A stretch of 35,600 nucleotides of DNA from Halothiobacillaceae bacterium (GTDB lineage: Bacteria > Pseudomonadota > Gammaproteobacteria > Halothiobacillales > Halothiobacillaceae). The DNA is taken from NCBI GenBank assembly GCA_028696185.1, contig JAQVHL010000024.1:1-35600 (forward strand), given 5' to 3'. Both the position numbers and the translations under genes were made by a program. Below, one piece after another: positions 29,655-35,600 of this stretch. Within the stretch, counting starts at the first letter, position 1. Every line of letters starts with the position of its first letter. The notes under the pieces are model-generated. The model worked only from the letters and a program-made list of their open reading frames with translations. It was not told the DNA's origin and did no database searches.

Positions 29655-30659
29655 ATGGACGGACTTGAACGTACCTACAAATTACATACCTTGCTCTCCC
29701 GCCATCGCCAGCCGCTTTCCCAGGCCCGGCTGTGCCAGGAGCTCGACTGCTCCCGCGCCACCCTTCACCGCCTCATCGAACGCCTGCGCGACTTCTACGG
29801 CGCCCCCATCCTCAACCGGCGCGGGCGCGGCTATCTCTACGACACCCGCCAAAGCTTCGAACTGCCCGGACTATGGTTCAGCGCCGACGAACTGCAAGCC
29901 ATCCTCGCCGTCCAGCACATCCTCGACGAACTGGAGCCGGGCATCTTTGCCGAACACCTCGCCCCCCTGCGTGAACGGCTGGAAAGCCTGCTGCACAAAG
30001 CCGCCCCCGGCTTCGACGGCGAACGGCTCGCCCACAGCCTGAGCCTGCAACCTGCCTTCCGCCGCCGCTACGCCGGCAACCCCACCCACTTCGCCACCCT
30101 CGTCGCCGCCTGCGTCGAACGGCAACGCGTTTTCATCCGCTACCACGGCCGCGGCCGCAACCAGACGAGCGAACGCGAAATCTCCCCCTGCCGCCTGCTG
30201 CACTACCGCGACAACTGGTACCTCGACGCCTGGTGCCACCGCGAAAACGCCCCCCGACGGTTCTCCATCGACCGCATCCAGCACGCCGAACGACTCGACC
30301 GCCCTGCCGACATACCGCCCGAAGCCAGGGACGACGCAGGGCAAGCCGCCTACGGCATCTTCGCCGGCCCCGCCCGCCACACCGCCATCCTGCGTTTCTC
30401 TGCCGAACGCGCCCGCTGGGTGGCCGATGAAAGCTGGCACCCCGAACAGCAAAACCAATGGCTGCCCGACGGACGCTACGAACTGCGCTTCCCCTACGCC
30501 GACCCTCGTGAACTCATCGGCGACATCCTCCGCCACGGCCACCACGTCGAAGTCATCGCCCCCGACAGCCTGCGTCACGAAGTCACGCAGGAAATTTCAC
30601 GCATGGCCCGAACATACTCAGGATTTGAGACAAACGAGGCGCACACTGAGACAAAGTGA
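29655..30659 (+). CDS. WYL-domain transcriptional regulator
   Basis: A 334-residue regulator with an N-terminal winged helix-turn-helix (about 1-60; LSQARLCQELDCSRATLHR), a WYL domain and a C-terminal WCX-type extension. The namesake residues are W188-Y189-L190 in DNWYLDAW, preceded by RGRNQTSEREISP. WYL domains are thought to bind nucleic acid or nucleotide ligands, and proteins of this architecture (such as the BrxR/CapW group) repress defence operons and their own genes. The gene lies between a tRNA and a cas operon, so control of the neighbouring defence genes is a reasonable inference. The third codon positions are strikingly rich in C compared with the core genes. No clear SD is seen. 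Confidence 0.9.
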   Translation: MDGLERTYKLHTLLSRHRQPLSQARLCQELDCSRATLHRLIERLRDFYGAPILNRRGRGYLYDTRQSFELPGLWFSADELQAILAVQHILDELEPGIFAEHLAPLRERLESLLHKAAPGFDGERLAHSLSLQPAFRRRYAGNPTHFATLVAACVERQRVFIRYHGRGRNQTSEREISPCRLLHYRDNWYLDAWCHRENAPRRFSIDRIQHAERLDRPADIPPEARDDAGQAAYGIFAGPARHTAILRFSAERARWVADESWHPEQQNQWLPDGRYELRFPYADPRELIGDILRHGHHVEVIAPDSLRHEVTQEISRMARTYSGFETNEAHTETK

Positions 30660-30683
30660 ACCCCCAGGGAGGAGAACAACGCC

Positions 30684-31094
30684 ATGCTCACCCGTCGCCA
30701 CGTCCTGCGCCACCTGCTGGCCCTCGCCGGACTCGCCGCCGCCCCCGTCCCGCTGCGCGCCGCGCCCACGCCGCAACCGCCCCTGCGCCTGCGCATCCAG
30801 ACCTCCCCGGTCGCCGGCTTCCAGTACCACCACGGCCCAACACTCTGGGCGCAACTGGCCGAAGGCGACCCCCTCGATTTGATCCGCGAACCCGCCAACC
30901 CCCACGACCCCATGGCCGTGCGCATCGACTGGCAGGGATACAAACTCGGCTACCTCCCGCGCCGCGAAAACCACGCCGTCAGCCAGATGCTGGATCGGGG
31001 GGAACGGATGAGCACGCGCATCGTGCGGTTCGCGGAATCGAGGAATCCGTGGGAACGGGTTGAGGTGGAGGTTGGGCTGGAGATGGTGTCATGA
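30684..31094 (+). CDS. Exported HIRAN-domain protein
   Basis: A 136-residue protein with an N-terminal export signal (TRRHVLRHLLALAGLAAAP, about residues 3-22; the twin arginine suggests Tat but the motif is incomplete) followed by a HIRAN domain. The HIRAN signature is REPANPHDPMAVRI and YKLGYLPRREN. HIRAN domains usually bind DNA 3' ends within helicases, so a free-standing exported copy has no obvious job. SD GGGAGGAG (30668-30675) is strong. It follows the WYL gene after 24 bases, probably in one transcript. Strand composition changes inside the gene near 30985, from C-rich to G-rich. Confidence 0.82.
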   Translation: MLTRRHVLRHLLALAGLAAAPVPLRAAPTPQPPLRLRIQTSPVAGFQYHHGPTLWAQLAEGDPLDLIREPANPHDPMAVRIDWQGYKLGYLPRRENHAVSQMLDRGERMSTRIVRFAESRNPWERVEVEVGLEMVS

Positions 31095-31240
31095 CTGGCA
31101 TTGAGAGCGGCCATCGTTGCGGATCTGGGCCTGACATTCGCAGTGTCCGTCGCTCAGGATGCACCGAGTACGGGGAGCCCCTCTTTTGGGTCAGTGCCGG
31201 ACTCGGTTTCTTGGGGCGGGCGAGGGAGGAGGGGGCATGA
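31091..31240 (+). CDS. Possible small hypothetical protein
   Basis: A 49-codon frame whose ATG overlaps the HIRAN stop (ATGA), ending at 31240. The product has a hydrophobic patch (LFWVSAGLGFLG) but no recognised domain. Only the stop-start overlap supports it; it may equally be noncoding spacer between the HIRAN gene and brnA. Confidence 0.2.
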   Translation: MTGIESGHRCGSGPDIRSVRRSGCTEYGEPLFWVSAGLGFLGRAREEGA

Positions 31241-31268
31241 GTGTTACTGTCGGCCCGGTGCCGCCAAC

Positions 31269-31574
31269 TCATTTTCCTTGGCGGTGCGCCTCCACATATG
31301 CACGCAGCAGCGCATTGATGCGGGACTGGTATCCCCGACCGCCCTCCTTGAACCACTGCAATACATCGGCGTCGATGCGCAAGGTCAACTGCTGCTTGCG
31401 TGGCAAGGGCTTCAAGCCGTGGCGCGCAACAGCGCGAGCGAACTGCTCAGGGGTCGGTTCGGGAATATCGGAGTTATCGATATCCTCGTCGGGCAACTGT
31501 TCCAGCCTTCCCCAGTCAGTTGCGGAAGTGCTCGGAGTAGTGACGCGCGGTTTCTTTGCTGGCTTTGCGGGCAT
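31269..31574 (-). CDS. brnA: BrnA-family antitoxin
   Basis: A 101-residue antitoxin of the BrnA family. The N-terminal half is basic and disordered, then comes the toxin-binding stretch with DSDIPE-like spacing (DIDNSDIPEPTPEQFARAV). The C-terminal ribbon-helix-helix region has KQQLTLRIDADVLQWFKEGGRGYQSRINALLRAYV, given here in family terms by the motifs LTLRID, WFKEGG and YQSRIN. The start at 31574 lies within the 3' end of brnT (59-base overlap), the usual toxin-first arrangement. In known systems BrnA neutralises BrnT and represses the operon. Confidence 0.88.
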   Translation of the reverse strand: MPAKPAKKPRVTTPSTSATDWGRLEQLPDEDIDNSDIPEPTPEQFARAVARHGLKPLPRKQQLTLRIDADVLQWFKEGGRGYQSRINALLRAYVEAHRQGK

Positions 31575-31794
31575 GGATGATGCGGATCGTGTCGTCGGTT
31601 TCGGTATGGGCGACAAGGACTACAAAGTCCCGGAGACGTCCGATGGTTATGAGGCGGTACTCGCGGTACTCGAAGCGAGTGTCCTCATAGCTGAGAGTAT
31701 CACCCTCAAACATGGCAGGCATATCGACGAAATCGATCCCGTGCTTCCGGATGTTGGCGAGACGCTTGTCCTCATCCCATTCGAACTTGGTCAT
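31516..31794 (-). CDS. brnT: BrnT-family ribonuclease toxin
   Basis: A 92-residue toxin of the BrnT family (RelE-like fold), an mRNA-cleaving ribonuclease that halts growth when free. It begins FEWDEDKRLANIRKHGIDF, the family signature, then YREYRLITIGRLRDF and DDTIRIIHARKASKET near the end. The ATG at 31794 gives the standard family length; an earlier ATG at 31824 is unlikely. The gene appears intact. It lies just upstream of and divergent from csb1, with the two operons sharing a 292-base regulatory gap. Confidence 0.9.
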   Translation of the reverse strand: MTKFEWDEDKRLANIRKHGIDFVDMPAMFEGDTLSYEDTRFEYREYRLITIGRLRDFVVLVAHTETDDTIRIIHARKASKETARHYSEHFRN

Positions 31795-32086
31795 AGTGTA
31801 CCTACAAATCGACGTTACGGTCATCCGCTGGTGATCTCGGCGAGATTGTATGGCATGCTATCCAAAATTTATCTATTCACTAGATTTGTATTTAGATTGA
31901 CGATCATTTCTGTGGCAAGTAGCATCTTCAATGCCGACTCAATGCATCGGTCCTCATTGAAGAACTAGATTTGTTTTTAGTTGTTGATAATTAAGTGATT
32001 TTTCCGTGGTTTTGTCCCGGCCTCGTTGACCCTAAGCCGGCATCTGTGACTGCCGCCCACGCCCAAACTGAAGTAAGGAGCGCGAC
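31795..32086. other. AT-rich divergent spacer with a 17-bp direct repeat
   Basis: This 292-base region between brnT and csb1 is the most AT-rich stretch of the window (about 31850-32010). ACTAGATTTGTaTTTAG (31879-31895) is repeated with one change at 31964-31980, 85 bases apart. TTGACG (31897-31902) and TAGCAT (31920-31925), 17 bases apart, are a possible promoter towards csb1. The SD TAAGGAG for csb1 is at 32074-32080. No gene and no CRISPR repeats are visible here. Confidence 0.6.
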
Positions 32087-33334
32087 ATGCATGTTGAAGA
32101 ACTGAATAGGATGGTTTCCAAAGATGCCGCCTTGCGGCGACGCCAAACCTTGCAGCCCGTTGGCGGCAGGGGCGACAAAATTTTTCCGCCAACCTACCCG
32201 CCTTCGGATGCGGAGAAACGGACCGACAGAAACGCGCCGCCGAGACATGTCTTCGAGAAAAGGCGCATCGGCGACAAGGAAATCTGGTGTGTGCTGGTGG
32301 ATAGCGTGCAATCGCAGGCGAACCGGCTCGAGGAATCTCTGTTGGACGCCATCGCCGACGGCGTGACGATTCCGCACGTCGTGGTGGATTTCTCCGGCAG
32401 CAATCTGACCGGGGTAACGCAGATTACCTCGTTGGACGCGCCGCACCGCGTTTATGACGCCATCCTGCGCGACAGTCTGAACAATGGCGCGCCTTTCATG
32501 GCAAGTGACGTTGGTCAGCGGCTCGCAACGGCCAGTTTGAAGGATGCGTCCGCGCTGCTGGAAATCTCGCCCAATGCCCTGTTGTTCGGCGCTTGGCACT
32601 CGACCGGACAAGGTGGTGGGCTGGGGGCGAAGTTCGCACGTTGCCTGACTTCGGAGATCGTGGCTATTGATGTACCGGTGGAAGAGGTCGTGGATAGGCG
32701 CACAGGAGAGATTTCGGTTACGACTTCCGGGCGGCGCACAGGTAGTCGCATGGACCCGTTGGGTGTGTTGCGCAAGGTAGAGATATTCAAAGGCGCCAAT
32801 GGGTGGGCGACGACCGAGGTGGATGCCGGTGCGGGTGCCAAACAGGTCAGACCATCTGAAGTTAACCACGGCAATATCGCACCATCTGTGCAGCCGCTCG
32901 GCATTACCTGCGACCACCTCGAACACAGCTTCGTTCTGAGCTTTGCGGCTTTGCGCCACCTGCGATTTGGTGGAGACGCCAGCAAAGATGCCGCTGGCCG
33001 TGCATTGCTCGCCGCGCTGGGAGTGCTGGCGCTCACCGAGCAGGACGCTCGCGGCTATGCTCTGCGTTCGCGTTGCGATCTGGTATGCGATGGTGCGACT
33101 CCTCTGGAGCTCGTTCATGCGGATGGCTCTACCAAAGAGGTAGTGGTTGACCGTGAGGCAGCACGCAAGCTCTACAACGAGGCATTTGAGGAAGCCAAGA
33201 GTAAAGGCTTCACGCTATCTGCCAAGACCGAGTTGAAGCCGCAAGAAAAACTCGTCGAGATCGTGCGTCGGAGCCAGGAACTGGCCCTGAGTGGCGCAGG
33301 CGAATCGGAGGACGACGATGGCGCTGGCACTTGA
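32087..33334 (+). CDS. csb1: Type I-G (I-U) CRISPR-associated protein Csb1/Cas7
   Basis: A 415-residue protein matching the Csb1 (GSU0053) family, the Cas7 backbone subunit of type I-G Cascade, which would coat the crRNA spacer. Family-like segments are FSGSNLTGVTQITSLDAPHR, LFGAWHSTG, DPLGV..VEIFK, and EVNHGNIAPS (258-267), a strongly conserved block. The C-terminus is acidic (ESEDDDGAG). SD TAAGGAG lies six bases before the ATG. The 3' end overlaps csb2 by 17 bases, so the two are translated together. Subunit contacts and RNA binding are known for the family, not shown here. Confidence 0.9.
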   Translation: MHVEELNRMVSKDAALRRRQTLQPVGGRGDKIFPPTYPPSDAEKRTDRNAPPRHVFEKRRIGDKEIWCVLVDSVQSQANRLEESLLDAIADGVTIPHVVVDFSGSNLTGVTQITSLDAPHRVYDAILRDSLNNGAPFMASDVGQRLATASLKDASALLEISPNALLFGAWHSTGQGGGLGAKFARCLTSEIVAIDVPVEEVVDRRTGEISVTTSGRRTGSRMDPLGVLRKVEIFKGANGWATTEVDAGAGAKQVRPSEVNHGNIAPSVQPLGITCDHLEHSFVLSFAALRHLRFGGDASKDAAGRALLAALGVLALTEQDARGYALRSRCDLVCDGATPLELVHADGSTKEVVVDREAARKLYNEAFEEAKSKGFTLSAKTELKPQEKLVEIVRRSQELALSGAGESEDDDGAGT

Positions 33335-34811
33335 GATCGAATATCTCGGCGGCGTGTGTTTTTCCGCGATAAGCCCGGACAGCGAAGAACCCGATTGGCC
33401 GCCGCAGCCAGACCGCGTCTTTTCGGCATTGGTGGCGACTTGGGGCACGCATGGTGGTTTGAAAGAAGCGCAGTCCGAGCGCGAGGCGCTGGAATGGTTG
33501 GAAAGACAATTGCCGCCTATGTACGAGGCATCCGATGCCGATGCACGTACCACACCTTCGGTGTTCGTGCCACCGAATGATCCGCGCACCGACAAAGCAA
33601 AGAATGCCGCAGGCGTCTTGCCAGCCATGCGCAGTCGCCAACCTCGGCGTTTCCCGGCTGCCAGACCGCACGATCCCATCGTGCGTTATATCTGGAACGA
33701 AGAGCCCGACGAAGACGCATTCAACGCGCTCGACCGATTGGCACGAGACACTCCGTATGTCGGCCATTCGTCCAGTTTGACGCGCTGCCGATTTACGCGA
33801 ATGGAATCGCCATCTATAGAAACGATGCGGGAGCCGAAACGCCGTGTCTATGAGGGCCGATTGAAAGAGCTTTGCGAAAGTCACGCTCGCTTCGTGCAAA
33901 CAGCGGACAAGAAAGACCGGCCTCGCCCCGGTGCTCCGATGACGGCCAAGCCGCAAACACCTGAATCACGCCGCAATGTATTCTCCGACCGCTGGTTGGT
34001 ACTGGAGCATGTCGGTGGCGAAATGCCGGACATGCGCGCGGCTGCCATCGTTGCGCGCGGCATCCGCACCGCGCTGATGAGTGGTTACGGTCAAATCGGC
34101 GAAGCGATTCCTGCCGTCGTCAGCGGGCATGAAGATGGTGGCAGCCCGGCCCGTGCGCCTCACATGGCGGTTGTGCCCTTGAGCTTCACCGGATTTGCGC
34201 ACGCTGACGGGCGTGTGCTTGGCTTTGCGCTGGTTCCGCCAACAAGTTTTGACCTGCTCGAAGACGAAACCTTTCGCAAAGTGCTGCGGAAACTCGCACC
34301 GTTGAATGACGATTACGGGCGGCGCGTGCTGGAAGTGAAGTCCGTGCAAGGCGCGGCGGCAAACCAGTCCTTCGCGCTCAAGTTCTCGCCATCGTTCGAG
34401 GTTCCACCGAGTTTCCGCTCCTCGCTCAAGCCTGCGATCTATACCGACGCTGCCTGTCGTTTTGCCACAGTCACGCCTATCGTTCTTGATCGCTATCTCA
34501 AAAAGCAGGGCGAAGCGCGCATCGAAGAAATCTCGGAGTTGGTCGCCGCTGCCTGTGAACGCATCAGCTTGCCGCGACCCATCGCCGTGTTCCCGGACAA
34601 ACATTCCGCCTTGCAAGGTGCTGTCTCTGCCTATCCGTCGGGTCGCGGACCAGCGTGGATGAACTGGCGGTTGCCGGATTCGATGGCGGGGCGGCAACTG
34701 ACGCACGCGGTCATCGAATTTTCTGAGCCAGTCGAAGGCCCGTTGTTGCTGGGTGCGGGGCGCTTTCTTGGTATGGGGCTGTGCCGTTCGCTCGGTGGGG
34801 AGAAGGGGTGA
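33318..34811 (+). CDS. csb2: Type I-G (I-U) CRISPR-associated protein Csb2 (Cas5/Cas6-like)
   Basis: A 497-residue protein of the GSU0054/Csb2 family, the signature of subtype I-U (now I-G), regarded as a Cas5-Cas6 type RAMP protein that would process crRNA and hold its end. The N-terminal segment WPPQPDRVFSALVATWG is typical. The C-terminus has the glycine-rich RAMP loop GPLLLGAGRFLGMGLC (474-489). H and K/R residues for cleavage cannot be assigned without alignment. The ATG at 33318 has SD GGAGG (33307-33311) and lies inside the end of csb1; the longer frame from 33291 is less likely. The stop overlaps cas3 (TGATG). Confidence 0.9.
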   Translation: MALALEIEYLGGVCFSAISPDSEEPDWPPQPDRVFSALVATWGTHGGLKEAQSEREALEWLERQLPPMYEASDADARTTPSVFVPPNDPRTDKAKNAAGVLPAMRSRQPRRFPAARPHDPIVRYIWNEEPDEDAFNALDRLARDTPYVGHSSSLTRCRFTRMESPSIETMREPKRRVYEGRLKELCESHARFVQTADKKDRPRPGAPMTAKPQTPESRRNVFSDRWLVLEHVGGEMPDMRAAAIVARGIRTALMSGYGQIGEAIPAVVSGHEDGGSPARAPHMAVVPLSFTGFAHADGRVLGFALVPPTSFDLLEDETFRKVLRKLAPLNDDYGRRVLEVKSVQGAAANQSFALKFSPSFEVPPSFRSSLKPAIYTDAACRFATVTPIVLDRYLKKQGEARIEEISELVAAACERISLPRPIAVFPDKHSALQGAVSAYPSGRGPAWMNWRLPDSMAGRQLTHAVIEFSEPVEGPLLLGAGRFLGMGLCRSLGGEKG

Positions 34812-35600
34812 TGCTGACCGTCAATGACTTTGCGGAATTCTTCAGGGAAGTTCACGGTGTTGATCCTTTCCCGTGGCAAAAACGCCTGCTGGCAAAGGTC
34901 GGGCAGGGCGGTAAATGGCCCGCGACGCTGGATTTGCCCACGGGCTCAGGCAAAACAGCAGCCATAGACATTGCAGTGTTCCACCTTGCGTTACAAGCCG
35001 ACCGCGGCTCTGAACGCGAGGCGCCAGTTCGTATTGCCTTCGTTGTGGATCGCCGACTGGTGGTGGATGACGCTTTCGGGCGCGCGCAAAAAATCACGGA
35101 CGCCTTAGATTGGTCTTTACTGACGGATGGCGATGCCGAAAATCTCAAGAAGAAGTTTCAAGACGAGACGCAGCATGAACGCACTGAAACACTGGATCGT
35201 ATTCGTCAAGGGCGAGTAGTTCGATCTGTTGCTGCAAAGCTCAAGTCCCTTTCTGGTGACGGACCGCCGCTGATCACGCGCCGGTTGCGCGGCGGCATCC
35301 CGCGCGAGGAAGATTGGGCACGCACGCCTTCGCAACCGACGGTCCTGTGTTCGACGGTGGACCAAGTCGGTTCACGCCTGCTGTTTCGCGGTTACGGCGT
35401 TTCCGATTCCATGAAGCCTGTACATGCCGGACTGGTTGGTTCGGACTGCCTGATTCTGCTGGACGAGGCTCATTTGGCCGAGCCGTTCCGCCAAACGCTC
35501 GAATGGGCACAGCTTTACCGCAGCGATAAATGGCGCCAAAGCACGTATGCCGCGCCTTTCAGCGTTGCCTTGTTGACTGCGACGCCTGGCGCTGCGGCGG
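34811..35600 (+). CDS. cas3: Cas3 helicase, type I-G (partial, runs off the right edge)
   Basis: The first 263 codons of a DEAD/DEAH superfamily 2 helicase. Walker A is LPTGSGKT with K48, Walker B is LILLDEAH (D218-H221), and motif III is LTATP (T256-P259). The frame starts at the ATG overlapping the csb2 stop (TGATG) and stays open to the last base. No HD nuclease motif occurs before the helicase, which fits the type I-U/I-G form where the HD domain follows the helicase; the C-terminal part lies outside the window. It would unwind and degrade DNA after Cascade binding. Confidence 0.88.
   Translation, partial: MLTVNDFAEFFREVHGVDPFPWQKRLLAKVGQGGKWPATLDLPTGSGKTAAIDIAVFHLALQADRGSEREAPVRIAFVVDRRLVVDDAFGRAQKITDALDWSLLTDGDAENLKKKFQDETQHERTETLDRIRQGRVVRSVAAKLKSLSGDGPPLITRRLRGGIPREEDWARTPSQPTVLCSTVDQVGSRLLFRGYGVSDSMKPVHAGLVGSDCLILLDEAHLAEPFRQTLEWAQLYRSDKWRQSTYAAPFSVALLTATPGAAA

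Noticed and set aside
31159-31968. 269-codon plus-strand frame opposite brnA and brnT
   Set aside because: Both minus-strand proteins match the BrnTA families and have the usual overlap, so the plus frame is a shadow.
31795-32086. CRISPR array or leader upstream of csb1
   Set aside because: Only two copies of a 17-bp repeat separated by 68 bases are found, with no regular repeat-spacer pattern.

Overview
The window looks like chromosomal DNA of a GC-rich gammaproteobacterium. The strongest evidence is the gene order mtnA - gyrA - serC - (serA) - pheA - hisC - tyrA - aroA - cmk - rpsA - ihfB - lapB - pyrF, which resembles the gyrA-to-ihfB block of Pseudomonas and relatives. A bifunctional chorismate mutase/prephenate dehydratase, an ArgA-type N-acetylglutamate synthase, RsmJ, LapB and MltF fit the same class. 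I cannot name a genus from sequence alone; a chemolithotrophic or Chromatiales-like lineage is only a guess.

Layout. 264-5386: a two-gene signalling operon, a large membrane hybrid histidine kinase (PAS, HisKA, HATPase, two receivers, Hpt) followed by a receiver-HD-GYP response regulator likely to degrade cyclic di-GMP. 5531-9987: argD, then argF-argA-rsmJ, most of the arginine branch, with a possible regulated terminator ahead of argD and a run of hairpins ahead of argF. 10090-11634, minus strand: ompA-family gene and an MscS channel gene, separated by a strong terminator. 11820-25464: methionine salvage (mtnA), DNA gyrase A, serine synthesis (serC, serA), the shikimate/phenylalanine/tyrosine block (pheA, hisC, tyrA, aroA), then cmk, ribosomal protein S1 and IHF beta. 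25594-29280: lapB (without the usual lapA), pyrF, and convergent mltF.

A tRNA-Ser(CGA) at 29346-29438 marks the change from core to accessory DNA. After it come a WYL-domain regulator with a large palindrome in front of it, an exported HIRAN-domain protein, a brnT-brnA toxin-antitoxin pair on the minus strand, an AT-rich spacer with a 17-bp direct repeat, and then the start of a type I-G (formerly I-U) CRISPR-Cas operon: csb1 (Cas7), csb2 (Cas5/Cas6-like) and the first 263 codons of cas3, which runs off the right edge. The cas3 reading frame begins directly with the helicase and has no N-terminal HD nuclease, as expected for this subtype. The rest of the system (csx17/cas8g, cas4-cas1, cas2 and the repeat array) must lie beyond the window if it is complete.

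The most interesting part is this defence island: a tRNA boundary, a WYL regulator with a likely operator, an odd secreted HIRAN protein and a toxin-antitoxin pair just upstream of and divergent from the CRISPR effector genes. In the core region the points worth a second look are the class II-like EPSP synthase motifs with a glycine where glyphosate-insensitive CP4 has alanine, a SerA lacking the usual catalytic glutamate, the absence of lapA, and repeat elements flanking gyrA.
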